64,000 nt of DNA from Sphingobacteriales bacterium (GTDB lineage Bacteria > Bacteroidota > Bacteroidia > Chitinophagales > CAIOSU01), in assembly GCA_027486795.1 (NCBI GenBank), contig JAIXOI010000004.1, forward strand, positions 51,378 to 115,377, in the 5' to 3' direction. The notes under the pieces were generated by a model. It worked only from the letters and a program-made list of their open reading frames with translations. It did not search any database and had not been told where the DNA came from. This document shows, in pieces, positions 52,819 to 61,348 of this stretch. Made by a program: the position numbers and the translations under genes. How positions within the stretch are numbered: the first letter of the stretch is position 1; the number at the start of each line of letters is the position of its first letter.

Positions 52819-53290
52819 ATCGAAACCATTTTACAAACCAATGGCAATAACTATTGGCATTTAGAAGGAGGCTGTAACGGGATACATACTGAGTAGTTAT
52901 GTTGCCGAAAGTGCAGCCATTTTCTTCATGAGTTGCAATGAAGTTTTCTACATCAGCTGCTATGCCACAGCGCTTGGCAGAACCAGTTTGGCCAGTACAG
53001 GTTAATTACTTTGCTTTTTGACTAACCAACATGTCAAAGGCATCTGTTGCGTTGGTATTAGTTACTTGTAACGTAACAACGAAGGGATTTGTATCACAAA
53101 AAAATGTACCAGATTTGTGGTCGTTGAAGATTCTTTATCACTAAAAATTTCAAAGATAGCTGTTAGCATTTTCGGAGCAAGAACTTCTACGTGAAACAGC
53201 GTATTAATCAGCAGTTTGATCATCAAAGGTCTGCCGCTGTTACTTTTTGTTCATCTATTGCTAAACACTTGAAGATTTTTTTAGTGTTGC
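52819..53290 (-). pseudogene. Decayed coding remnant
   Basis: On the minus strand protein-like pieces in changing frames can be read: IFKCLAIDEQKVTAADL, then (frameshift) KLLINTLFHVEVLAPKMLTA, then (frameshift at a run of seven T near 53093) GTFFCDTNPFVVTLQVTNTN and DAFDMLVSQKAK-stop at 53008, continuing in frame after the stop as LTCTGQTGSAKRCGIAADVE and NFIATHEENGCTFGN. At least two frameshifts and one stop indicate a dead gene; I do not recognise the family. This covers most of the 585-bp gap between upp and the next gene. Confidence 0.4.
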
Positions 53291-53332
53291 AATCCAAACT
53301 TGAATCTACCATTCGTTACTAGTCACTCATAA

Positions 53333-54640
53333 CTAACTCTTAATGTATTCCACCATTCGCTCGTACATGCTGCGCCATCCTGTCCATTCATCGGCTTCGC
53401 TAAACGAGTTGTTGTGCCATAAAGTAATCAGAAGCCCATTTACGTCTTTTACTTCATCAATAAATGGCTTTACAACTTCTAACGCCTCGTGTGGCTTTAG
53501 TTTCATATAGTAATTCAGCGTGGCATCCATAAAGGCGAATGGATATAGCTTCAATAACGTCTTGTTTTCTCTGCCTAAATCGTAAAAATAAAAAGAGCTA
53601 CAAATACTGGCCCTAAAGCCCGGCAATGCCGCGTATCCTAGGGTATAGTCCTCTTCTATGTCTTGGTCCATTAAATTGCGGTATGTGTCCGGAAACTTAA
53701 GTTTTAAAAAATGCTGCCTGCTTATCCGCACATCCCTTTTCAAGGTACGGTTCAGTCGGCCAATTTCGCGGCGCAGTTTGTTGGTATCAGTGTTGCTAGC
53801 ATACGAGGGGTGTATGCCTACTTCGGCCTCATCGGCAATTGACTTAATCAAGCTCTGAAACTCGGTAACATTTATAGAAATGCCCTTATCAAACTCATCG
53901 TAATCGCCCAAAAGAAAGAAGAAAACTGGCTTTGAGTTATATTTTTCGTGCAAGCGCAGCAAATAGTCGTAATTGTCGTAGGGATCTTTTTTGTTGCCCG
54001 TGAGCACTTTTACCCTATCAGCAGCTTCTGTAAAATTACCGTTTATCACCGAGCGAGCCAATCCACCCAAATTGCGAAAAGGCCCTTTACCACGGTAGTT
54101 ATAGGCGCTGTCCACATCAAAAGTGGGCTTATACTTAAATTTTTGAACACCAAACTTAAGCTCCGGATAGTGTTCCTGTACTTTTAGCCTTACCAGGTTT
54201 ATGTAGTGGTTTACAACAGGTACTTGCAAAAAGCCGTTTCGGTAGGCGAAACTCTCTTCGGGCGAAAAGCGGTCGTGTCGGTCGTTGGCATGTGGCAGAT
54301 ACTCTTCGTAGCGGCTTACTAGGTAAAATGCTGCGGCAAAAGGATCAAAGGGTAATACAAACCCTTCGCCAGCTATTTGATAAAATATTTTCAGATAATT
54401 GTATTCTGATACCGTAAGGTCTTGTTGGCTAATACCTCTTTGAAACAAAAGATAAGCTGAGCCAAAACAGAGACAGTTTTTTTGGGGATGAATGTCGTAA
54501 ACTATTTTGGCACCGTCAGCAGCTCTGAACTCATCAACACTGCTGGTAAGCATAAAGGGTATCTGTATCTGTTCTTTAAAGAACAAATCGAATATGTACC
54601 TTACTCGATTGGTAATTTGTGGCGTGTAAATAACCAGCAT
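53333..54640 (-). CDS. Polysaccharide deacetylase-like protein (DUF7033-type N-terminus)
   Basis: 435 aa. N-terminal half (to about 190) resembles DUF7033: LVIYTPQITNRVRYIFDLFFKEQIQIPF, IAGEGFVLPFDPFAAAFYLVSRYEEYLPHANDRHDRF. The C-terminal half has the NodB-like pattern: KYKPTFDVDSAYNYRGKG (metal Asp), KPVFFFLLGDYDEFDKG, EVGIHPSYASNT (His), ITLWHNNSFSE (His). No signal peptide. A role in envelope or O-antigen sugar modification is likely by family, though deacetylase activity is not certain. Confidence 0.85.
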   Translation of the reverse strand: MLVIYTPQITNRVRYIFDLFFKEQIQIPFMLTSSVDEFRAADGAKIVYDIHPQKNCLCFGSAYLLFQRGISQQDLTVSEYNYLKIFYQIAGEGFVLPFDPFAAAFYLVSRYEEYLPHANDRHDRFSPEESFAYRNGFLQVPVVNHYINLVRLKVQEHYPELKFGVQKFKYKPTFDVDSAYNYRGKGPFRNLGGLARSVINGNFTEAADRVKVLTGNKKDPYDNYDYLLRLHEKYNSKPVFFFLLGDYDEFDKGISINVTEFQSLIKSIADEAEVGIHPSYASNTDTNKLRREIGRLNRTLKRDVRISRQHFLKLKFPDTYRNLMDQDIEEDYTLGYAALPGFRASICSSFYFYDLGRENKTLLKLYPFAFMDATLNYYMKLKPHEALEVVKPFIDEVKDVNGLLITLWHNNSFSEADEWTGWRSMYERMVEYIKS

Positions 54641-54796
54641 AGCAGCTAAGTTAGTTATTTATTGAAGACACAAGACATCTTGATGTATGAAGTACGATTT
54701 GCGATTGCAGCTGTTTAAAATCAATGATTGATAATTATCATTGTTTACTGACCATTTTCAAATTTTCAAATCATCTCATTTCCAAATTGGTAACCT

Positions 54797-54804
54797 TATC
54801 TTTG
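54797..54804 (+). promoter_or_regulatory. -7 box TATCTTTG, 5 bp from the thioesterase start
   Basis: TATCTTTG matches TAnnTTTG and ends only 5 bp before the ATG at 54810. If used, transcription would begin at or within a few bases of the start codon. Confidence 0.45.
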
Positions 54805-54809
54805 TGGTT

Positions 54810-55253
54810 ATGGACGGTCAATCACTTTTTAAGCACGAAACACCCCTGCAACTGCGCTTTGCAGATTTAGATGCATTAAACCATGTAAATAATGCCAACT
54901 ATCTCACTTACATGGAGTTGGCGCGCATACTATACCTTGAACAGGTGTTGGATATGAAAATGGATGAGCGCTACAGCGTTATCCTAGCCAAAGCTACCGT
55001 GGAATATCGCAGACCAATTCATTTGGGCGACGATATAAAGGTATATACCCGCTGCAGCCGCATTGGCAATAAGAGTTTCGACTTGGAGTACGAGCTACGT
55101 AAAACCGAACCTAACGGAAGTAAAACTGTTATGGCTGTGGGGCACACTGTAATGGTGGCATATGATTACGATACCAGTTTGCCAATTTCGGTACCCGATG
55201 CTTGGAGGCAGCATTTAGTGGTTTTTGATAGTCCTTCTTCAGTAGATAAATAA
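54810..55253 (+). CDS. Acyl-CoA thioesterase, 4HBT hotdog fold
   Basis: 147 aa from the ATG at 54810. ETPLQLRFADLDALNHVNNANYLTYMELARILYL has the hotdog motif with the catalytic Asp in RFADLDALNHVNN, then ILAKATVEYRRPIHLGDDIKVYTR. This is the YbgC/FcbC-like 4-hydroxybenzoyl-CoA thioesterase group. Substrate unknown. A TlpA-like lipoprotein gene follows after 6 bp, so they share an operon. Confidence 0.9.
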   Translation: MDGQSLFKHETPLQLRFADLDALNHVNNANYLTYMELARILYLEQVLDMKMDERYSVILAKATVEYRRPIHLGDDIKVYTRCSRIGNKSFDLEYELRKTEPNGSKTVMAVGHTVMVAYDYDTSLPISVPDAWRQHLVVFDSPSSVDK

Positions 55254-55259
55254 ACGGTT

Positions 55260-55769
55260 ATGAAATATTCCTTACTGATTGGGCTGCTTTTAATGTTGTT
55301 GGTCTCTTGCGACGTGCAACAGGGCAAATATATAAATGGTGCCATGTTGCCCATGGTTGAATTGCCTGCCCGCGACAAACAGCCCATTGCATTGGAATCG
55401 TTGAAAGGTAAGTTGGTGTTGGTTGATGTTTGGGCAAGCTGGTGCAGTCCTTGCCGCAAGCAACACCCTAAGTTGGTAGAGGTATATGATAAGTACCACA
55501 ATGCCCAGTTTAAAGATGCCGATGGATTTGAGATGTACCAAATATCCCTCGACTCTGAAGAAGGGTTGTGGTTAGAAGCGATAGCCAAAGACAATCTGCA
55601 TTGGCCTGTCCATGTGAGCGAATTGAACGGTTGGGAATCGAAAGTAGTGGCGCTTTACGAGATTGAGGCCATACCATCTTCTTTTTTGATTGATGCCGAT
55701 GGTAAAATCATAGGTAAAGACCTTAGTTGGTTCGATTTGAGCAAAGTACTGGAGAATCGATTGAAGTGA
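55260..55769 (+). CDS. TlpA/ResA-like thioredoxin lipoprotein
   Basis: 169 aa. Lipoprotein signal MKYSLLIGLLLMLLVSC (Cys17). Thioredoxin fold with redox motif VDVWASWCSPCRKQHPKLVEVY and the cis-Pro region IEAIPSSFLIDADGKIIG. Attached to a membrane and facing the periplasm, it probably reduces disulfides, for example in cytochrome c maturation or envelope proteins. Follows the thioesterase gene. Confidence 0.9.
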   Translation: MKYSLLIGLLLMLLVSCDVQQGKYINGAMLPMVELPARDKQPIALESLKGKLVLVDVWASWCSPCRKQHPKLVEVYDKYHNAQFKDADGFEMYQISLDSEEGLWLEAIAKDNLHWPVHVSELNGWESKVVALYEIEAIPSSFLIDADGKIIGKDLSWFDLSKVLENRLK

Positions 55770-55895
55770 AGTACGATTTACGAAGTACGAGGTACGATTT
55801 TAGTTAAACCTGAATTTAGTAAGTTGCCAGCCAAAATGATTACCATCTCTACGATTAATCAATCGTAATTCGTAAATCGTACTTCGTACATTTAA
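55766..55895. repeat. Inverted repeat of the TACGATTTACGAAGTACGA family
   Basis: Left arm GAAGTACGATTTACGAAGTA (from about 55768) and right arm ATTCGTAAATCGTACTTCGT (about 55868-55890) are reverse complements separated by ~70 nt. Related stretches: 24309-24400, 39266-39280, 54683-54700, 62490-62625. Confidence 0.7.
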
Positions 55896-55920
55896 AGGCT
55901 CTGCCAAAATGACACCACCG

Positions 55921-55951
55921 TTGGTATGGCAGGGATTTTGTAATATCTTTG
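55921..55951 (+). promoter_or_regulatory. Promoter of grpE-dnaJ
   Basis: TTG (55921-55923), a 20-bp spacer and TATCTTTG (55944-55951): the best match to the Bacteroidota consensus in this window. No CIRCE (TTAGCACTC-N9-GAGTGCTAA) is present, so HrcA control is not indicated. Confidence 0.75.
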
Positions 55952-55972
55952 CAGACTTAAATTTTGGTAGTA

Positions 55973-56530
55973 ATGAGTAACGAAACAGAAAACCAAGAGC
56001 CGGTAGAAAACCAAACGGGGAGCGATACCCACACCGAGCAACAAGCTGCTACTGAAGATGCAGCCGCCCAAGCGGAAGCTAGTGATGGTAGCGGATTGCA
56101 GGCTAAGGTTGATGAACTGAAGGATAAATATGTACGCCTGTTTGCCGACTTTGACAACTACAAAAAACGCGTTGCTCGCGAACGTTTGGAGTTGATAAAG
56201 GACGCTAGCAAGGATGTTATTTTGAATCTTTTGCCAGTATTAGATGACTTTGAACGTGCCTTAACGGCAGCCGAAACGGCTACCGAGGTAGCGTCAGTAA
56301 AAGAAGGCATGTTGTTGATTCATAATAAATTGCTGAAAAACTTGGAGCAAAAGGGCCTTAAGCCGGTAAACCCAGTGGGTGAGTCATTTGATGTCGAATT
56401 TCATGAGGCAATTACCGAAATACCTGCACCAACTGAAGAGCTTAAAGGTAAAGTAGTAGCGGTTGCAGAGAAAGGATATTACCTTAACGACCGTCTTATT
56501 CGTTACGCAAAAGTTGTAGTGGGGAAATAA
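55973..56530 (+). CDS. grpE: Nucleotide exchange factor GrpE
   Basis: 185 aa from the ATG at 55973. Acidic disordered N-terminus, coiled coil (LQAKVDELKDKYVRLFADFDNYKKRVARERLELIKDASKDVI) and the β-domain ending with PVGESFDVEFHEAITEIPAPTEELKGKVVAVAEKGYYLNDRLIRYAKVVVGK. Releases ADP from DnaK. Three bases separate it from dnaJ; dnaK is not in the window. Confidence 0.96.
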   Translation: MSNETENQEPVENQTGSDTHTEQQAATEDAAAQAEASDGSGLQAKVDELKDKYVRLFADFDNYKKRVARERLELIKDASKDVILNLLPVLDDFERALTAAETATEVASVKEGMLLIHNKLLKNLEQKGLKPVNPVGESFDVEFHEAITEIPAPTEELKGKVVAVAEKGYYLNDRLIRYAKVVVGK

Positions 56531-56533
56531 TAT

Positions 56534-57688
56534 ATGCCTAGGGATTATTACGAAATATTGAGTGTTACTCGTACCGCAACGCAAGAAGAAATTAAGAAGT
56601 CATACCGCAAAGTGGCTTTGCAGCATCACCCTGATAGGAATCCGGATAACCCAGATGCGGAGCACAAGTTTAAAGAGGCTGCCGAGGCTTACGAAGTATT
56701 GGGCAACGAAGAAAAACGTGCTAAATACGACCGTTTTGGTCATGCCGGTGTGAAGGGCGGAGGTGCTCAGAACATGGATGACATTTTCAGCAACTTCGGC
56801 GATATTTTCGGCGGAGCTGGCGGCGGAGGTAGCTTCGATCCGTTTGAGGCTTTCTTTGGCGGGCAGCGTGGTGGCGGTGGTCGGGCGCGTCAAGGCCGCA
56901 GGGGCAGCAATTTGCGTATTAAAGTAAAACTGAACCTTAAAGAGATAGTTTATGGTGCCAAGAAGACCATAAAACTCAATAAGCACGTTACTTGCGATGT
57001 ATGTGATGGTAGTGGAGCTAAAGATAAAAGTTCTGTATCTACTTGTTCTACCTGTCACGGTGCAGGCCAGGTGCGTAGGGTAACCCAAACTATTTTGGGC
57101 CAAATGCAAACTACCAGCACTTGCCCAACCTGTCATGGCGATGGCTCAACCATTACGGCTAAATGCACCAAATGCAAAGGCGAAGGAAAGATATTTGGAG
57201 AGGATAGCGTAACCTTGGATATACCTGCTGGGGTGGGCGAGGGCATACAACTTTCTATGACGGGTCGCGGCAATGCGGGCGACCGTGGTGGTGCTCCTGG
57301 CGACTTGATTGTGGTGGTTGAAGAGGAGCAGCATGAAGAGCTTGTTCGAGAGGAGAATGACATTATTTTTAACCTGAATATAAGTTTCGTTGATGCTGCT
57401 CTAGGCTTGCAAACCGAAGTGCCTACTGTGGATGCCAAGGCCAAGATAAAAGTGCCTGCTGGCACCCAATCGGGCAAGGTGTTCCGTTTGAAGGGCAAAG
57501 GCATTCCCAACATTAACAATTCATACGAAGTGGGCGACCAACAAGTAAGGGTGAATGTTTGGATACCCAAAAACCTATCGGATGATGAGCGGGCAACGCT
57601 TGAGAAGTTGCGCGATTCGCCCAATTTTCAGCCAGGTAGCTCTAAAGAAGATGGTGGCTTTTTTCAAAAGGTGAAAGACCTTTTTTAA
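56534..57688 (+). CDS. dnaJ: Chaperone DnaJ
   Basis: 384 aa. J domain with HPD ([11 protein letters not shown]), Gly/Phe-rich linker (about 75-120, [18 protein letters not shown]), four zinc-binding CxxCxGxG repeats ([29 protein letters not shown] region) and the C-terminal substrate domain. Full-length type I DnaJ, co-chaperone of DnaK. In operon with grpE and followed after 3 bp by a HAD-like gene. Confidence 0.97.
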   Translation: MPRDYYEILSVTRTATQEEIKKSYRKVALQHHPDRNPDNPDAEHKFKEAAEAYEVLGNEEKRAKYDRFGHAGVKGGGAQNMDDIFSNFGDIFGGAGGGGSFDPFEAFFGGQRGGGGRARQGRRGSNLRIKVKLNLKEIVYGAKKTIKLNKHVTCDVCDGSGAKDKSSVSTCSTCHGAGQVRRVTQTILGQMQTTSTCPTCHGDGSTITAKCTKCKGEGKIFGEDSVTLDIPAGVGEGIQLSMTGRGNAGDRGGAPGDLIVVVEEEQHEELVREENDIIFNLNISFVDAALGLQTEVPTVDAKAKIKVPAGTQSGKVFRLKGKGIPNINNSYEVGDQQVRVNVWIPKNLSDDERATLEKLRDSPNFQPGSSKEDGGFFQKVKDLF

Positions 57689-57691
57689 ACG

Positions 57692-58147
57692 ATGCCTCGC
57701 CTTACCATCATTCTTGACCTGGATGGTGTGCTTATTACTAACTTACCTACCCAACCAGAGGTGCTGCACACCGATGGGTATACTGATTTTGATGCTAGCT
57801 GTGTAGCTAACCTAAATATGCTATTAAGTGAAGTGGACGCCGAAGTTTGGCTTATCTCTGCTCGCCGAAAAGGAAAGACGTTGGCTGAAATGCAAGTTAT
57901 ATGCAGCAATAGGGGTATAAGTGCGTCTATTGCTGGCATGGTGCCTGTATATGCCGAGGGCATGAAGCGCAGCCATGAAACAATCCGTTTTATCAGAGAA
58001 AATAATTTGGAACATTATCTCATCATAGATGATAACAGGGTGTTGCGCCAATTGCCACGTAGCATGAAAAACCGCTTAGTGCAAACCGATTTTGCACGGG
58101 GTTTTGATGAGGGGAAGCTGCAAAAGGCTAGGAGATTGTTGGGGTAA
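57692..58147 (+). CDS. HAD-like hydrolase domain protein
   Basis: 151 aa. MPRLTIILDLDGVLITNLP is HAD motif I (DLDGV), VWLISARRKGKTLAEM fits motif II (Ser), and HYLIIDDNRVLRQLP fits motif IV (DD). No cap domain, so it resembles the small HAD proteins proposed to act on nucleic acid ends. Substrate unknown. Last gene of the grpE-dnaJ operon by 3-bp spacing. Confidence 0.78.
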   Translation: MPRLTIILDLDGVLITNLPTQPEVLHTDGYTDFDASCVANLNMLLSEVDAEVWLISARRKGKTLAEMQVICSNRGISASIAGMVPVYAEGMKRSHETIRFIRENNLEHYLIIDDNRVLRQLPRSMKNRLVQTDFARGFDEGKLQKARRLLG

Positions 58148-58207
58148 TATCTAAAGGAACTTTGAGTAATATTTGTTTGCTATTGGTAAACTTTTTATTT
58201 TTAGGTA

Positions 58208-58519
58208 ATGTTCAACATTATAGCGCGAAGGACATTAAACCGTTATTGCGAACTCTATCCTGAGGCTACCAATGCTTTAAGTAAATGGTATTATGAAATT
58301 GAGGTTGCGGATTTTAGCAGTTTCAATGAGTTAAAGCAACAATATGCCAATGCCAGTATAGTAGCAGACGATAGGGTTATTTTCAATATTCACGGTAATA
58401 AGTATCGACTGATAGTGCGGGTGAATTTTACTTTTAAAGCCATACAAATTAAGTGGTTCGGCACTCACGCAGAGTATGATAAAGTAGATGCAGTAACGAT
58501 TCAATACGAAGAGAGATGA
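58208..58519 (+). CDS. higB: HigB family mRNA interferase toxin
   Basis: 103 aa: MFNIIARRTLNRYCELYPEATNALSKWYYEIEVADFSSFNELKQQYANASIV, then VIFNIHGNKYRLIVRVNFTFKAIQIKWFGTHAEYDKVDA. The ending FGTHAEYDK is diagnostic of HigB-2/HigB-type ribosome-dependent RNases. As usual for hig modules, toxin precedes antitoxin, with a 4-bp overlap (ATGA). Confidence 0.95.
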   Translation: MFNIIARRTLNRYCELYPEATNALSKWYYEIEVADFSSFNELKQQYANASIVADDRVIFNIHGNKYRLIVRVNFTFKAIQIKWFGTHAEYDKVDAVTIQYEER

Positions 58520-58872
58520 ACGTAAAAGTGATAAAAAATGAGGCGGAATATTCGTTAGCCCTTAGTAGAGCGGATGAGATATTCAATGCAAAGCCTGCTA
58601 CGCAAGAAGGCGACGAGCTGGAGTTACTTTTGTTAGTTATTAAGGCTTATGAGGATAAGCATCATGTGGTTGCTTTGCCTGATCCTATAGAGGCGATTAA
58701 ACTTCGAATGGAAGAACAAGGGTTGAAAGCTAGCGATTTGGTTCCTGAAATGGGAAGCAAAGGATATATTTCACAGGTGCTTAACCGCAAAAAGCCACTA
58801 ACTGCCCAAATGATGCGGAAACTACATATCAAACTACAAATACCTGCCGAAATATTGTTGGGAGCAGCTTGA
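58516..58872 (+). CDS. higA: HigA family XRE antitoxin
   Basis: 118 aa. N-terminal acidic helices (MNVKVIKNEAEYSLALSRADEIF ... ELELLLLVIKAYEDKHH) and a C-terminal XRE helix-turn-helix: PIEAIKLRMEEQGLKASDLVPEMGSKGYISQVLNRKKPLTAQMMRKLHIKLQIPAEILL. Neutralises HigB and represses the operon. A small hairpin (CCCAT..ATGGG, about 58909-58924) follows. Confidence 0.94.
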   Translation: MNVKVIKNEAEYSLALSRADEIFNAKPATQEGDELELLLLVIKAYEDKHHVVALPDPIEAIKLRMEEQGLKASDLVPEMGSKGYISQVLNRKKPLTAQMMRKLHIKLQIPAEILLGAA

Positions 58873-58939
58873 GTCGCTCCTAAATGATTCTTAGGTTTTG
58901 ATAACCCATATAATCATGGGCCTTAATGAAGGCAAATTT

Positions 58940-59410
58940 TTAGTTGTTTTTCTCTATAAAATCATTCAACCCCTTCATAGCCGTTTGGCGCACTTTGTTT
59001 TGCAAATAAGGCGTCCAACCTAACAGCAGCCCTATTGGCCCCAGTGCTTGCTTGGCCCAAGTATGGAAATCGAAACGGTCAATGTGCCTTACAATTTTAC
59101 CATCTACTACTTCAAATTCAGCTTTGATATGATTGCACACCTGGCGTTTGGTTGCGCCAAAGGTGTAGTAAGCCACCCACTCAGCCTGCACTTGGTTGCC
59201 GTTTGATGATACTACTTTAAATTCCAACACCAAATCTTTGCCACGGCTGATGAGCATTTGCCACATGGCCCGAGCTTGGTTGGCGTTGAGGTTAATGAAT
59301 ACCGAATCGCTGAAGGTTGCATGGTCGGCATAGCAGCCCTGCATACCCCTATAATCTTTTAATTGAAACGATGTATAAAAGTGGTGTATTAGGTCTTCGT
59401 TTGGGGTCAT
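58940..59410 (-). CDS. NTF2-like (SnoaL) fold protein
   Basis: 156 aa from the ATG at 59408-59410. TPNEDLIHHFYTSFQLKDYRGMQGCYADHATFSDSVF, then EWVAYYTFGATKRQVCNHIKAEFEVVDGKIVRHIDRFDFHTWAKQALG: the cone-shaped nuclear transport factor 2 fold, as in ketosteroid isomerase-like proteins. Activity unknown. Last gene of the MutA-kinase-NTF2 unit (45-bp gap to the kinase). Confidence 0.87.
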   Translation of the reverse strand: MTPNEDLIHHFYTSFQLKDYRGMQGCYADHATFSDSVFINLNANQARAMWQMLISRGKDLVLEFKVVSSNGNQVQAEWVAYYTFGATKRQVCNHIKAEFEVVDGKIVRHIDRFDFHTWAKQALGPIGLLLGWTPYLQNKVRQTAMKGLNDFIEKNN

Positions 59411-59455
59411 AGCATACCAGTTTACAATTCCAAGATACTCAATAGCAAGCAAAAA

Positions 59456-61339
59456 TTAAGGCACCCAAATGTTTAGCACAGTACCTTTTCCTAAAGCAGT
59501 TTTAAGGTCGATGTTTCCTTTAAACAAATCGACTCTTGAGCGGATATTGCGCCAACCAATACCTTTATCCAATTCCAACACTTTAGGGTCAAATCCCTTG
59601 CCGTTATCTTTTATACTAAACAAATATCCGTCGGCCAGTTGTTCCAGCTTTATTTCTATATCCGTAGCATTGGAATACCTTATCGCGTTGTTCAATAGTT
59701 CTTGTATCACCCTATATATAGCAATTTCGCGGCTTTCATCCATGCGGCTTTCAAACCCTGAAATAGAAACCGAAACGAGAATTTTGCCACTTTCATTAAT
59801 CTTCCTAGCCTGCTCTTTAATGGCCGATACCAGACCAAGCCTGATTAGAGTGCTAGGCATCATGTTATGCGATATATGGCGAACCTCTTGGCAGGCTTCG
59901 TCTAATATGGCAATTGAGGTACTTAGGTTTTTTTGCTCTTCCGCATCGTCTTTGGTTTCAATGGCGGTAAGGTTAAGTTTGGCTGTTGATAAGAGCTGTC
60001 CCAAGCCATCGTGCAAATCTTCGGCCACCCGCTTTCGCTCTTTTTCAGTAGCCTCCATAACCACCCTAAAGCTATCCCGCTGCTGTTCGTTTACTTTCCG
60101 CAATAACATCTCGCGCTCATTACGCATGTCGCGTATGCGCACTACCAAAGCATAGGAAAACACCACCGACTCAAAAGCAAAAGACAAAGGCAGTCGAATT
60201 TCGAAGAGCAAGGTGTGGCCTAAAAGCCCAATGTTTCGCAATGCTATACCAATAGATAATAGCACCAGAGGAGAAAAGGCAATGAGGTAAAGCTTATGCT
60301 GGCTTGGTATTGGCTTTTGGGTAAGTAGCTTAGCATTTATTATTACCAAACTTATGAGCGGCACGAAGGTAAATACAAAAATCAAGGGCCGATTTATGTC
60401 CATATCGCTTGGCCAGATAAACCAAAGGATGGTAAGCATTATTACCAATGCATAGTTGGTGTAAACAACGTAATTGAGCCAAGGTGCCCATGCACTGAGG
60501 TTGAGGAACTTTTTACTGAAGACAAACATGCAAACGATTACAAGCGAGCTAACTACAAAAACGTAAGTATGTGCCTGAAATGCGTTGTTTAAACCAAACA
60601 GAATAACGTGAAAGCCTAATGTTATACCATTGAGCAAAATGATGGATCCGATATAAATGGCATAATAGAGAAAGACCAATTGGCGAGTAGCAAAAAAAAC
60701 AGCTAAAGCCCCCAGTGTTGTAAGTAGCAATATACCAAAAAACACACCCCAACCTAGGTTGTGTATAATGGTTCTTGTTTGATAAGCAGCGTGCTCCCAA
60801 ATTTGAAGGTTACTGCGCAGCGATGCAATGTCGTTGTGCAGTTTGAGCCAATAGTGCGTTGATTTGCCTGGATTGAGTTTTATATCGTAGCTCCAACCTT
60901 TTGGATTGAAACTTTGCGGTTGGTATGGATGATTGAAGCCAATAGCGGGAAAGGAGTCGATTTTTGAAATGCCAGCACTGTCACGAATAGTATATAAGGT
61001 AGCATCGCTCAGGATACCACTGCCTAAGTATAAAGTTAAAAGCTTTGGTTTAGGTGAGTTGTTTAGAAGCTCCCAGTGCAACCACCAAGTATCGCGGCTG
61101 TACCCCATATTTATCATATGGCCAGGGCTTCTTACATCCCATGGTTGGGCAGTAATTTGCCCGGTTTGTATTTGTTGTATGGTAAGCAAATGAGATTTAT
61201 CCCGATAAACTTCAACTGCCTCATCGAGAAATTGCTTTTCAAAATCATTGTTCAATACCAAAAGCCCATTACTTTGGGCTTGCAGACTGTTTAGGCCTAG
61301 GCAACATACTAATAGATATAGCGGTAGCAGCTTGGCCAT
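59456..61339 (-). CDS. 7TMR-DISM sensor histidine kinase (NarL-type HisKA_3)
   Basis: 627 aa. Signal peptide (MAKLLPLYLLVCCLGLNSLQAQ), extracytoplasmic 7TMR-DISMED2 carbohydrate-binding-like domain (about 25-180, DTWWLHWELLNNSPKPKLLTLYLGSG), seven membrane helices (about 190-390), a short linker and the HisKA_3 motif EKERKRVAEDLHDGLGQLLSTAKLNL. HATPase: VIQELLNNAIRYSNATDIEI, FSIKDNGKGFD, GIGWRNIRSRVDLFKGNIDL. No response regulator gene is adjacent. It begins 9 bp after the methylmalonyl-CoA mutase subunit. Confidence 0.93.
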   Translation of the reverse strand: MAKLLPLYLLVCCLGLNSLQAQSNGLLVLNNDFEKQFLDEAVEVYRDKSHLLTIQQIQTGQITAQPWDVRSPGHMINMGYSRDTWWLHWELLNNSPKPKLLTLYLGSGILSDATLYTIRDSAGISKIDSFPAIGFNHPYQPQSFNPKGWSYDIKLNPGKSTHYWLKLHNDIASLRSNLQIWEHAAYQTRTIIHNLGWGVFFGILLLTTLGALAVFFATRQLVFLYYAIYIGSIILLNGITLGFHVILFGLNNAFQAHTYVFVVSSLVIVCMFVFSKKFLNLSAWAPWLNYVVYTNYALVIMLTILWFIWPSDMDINRPLIFVFTFVPLISLVIINAKLLTQKPIPSQHKLYLIAFSPLVLLSIGIALRNIGLLGHTLLFEIRLPLSFAFESVVFSYALVVRIRDMRNEREMLLRKVNEQQRDSFRVVMEATEKERKRVAEDLHDGLGQLLSTAKLNLTAIETKDDAEEQKNLSTSIAILDEACQEVRHISHNMMPSTLIRLGLVSAIKEQARKINESGKILVSVSISGFESRMDESREIAIYRVIQELLNNAIRYSNATDIEIKLEQLADGYLFSIKDNGKGFDPKVLELDKGIGWRNIRSRVDLFKGNIDLKTALGKGTVLNIWVP

Positions 61340-61348
61340 TGTGGTATT

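Noticed and set aside
52775..52909. Short plus-strand frame MKFEMRNNKVATINRDKFIE
   Set aside because: Only 44 codons, starts inside a repeat-like leader and overlaps the minus-strand remnant; no family recognised.
55921..55972. CIRCE operator before grpE
   Set aside because: No TTAGCACTC...GAGTGCTAA inverted repeat is present; only a vegetative-type promoter is seen.
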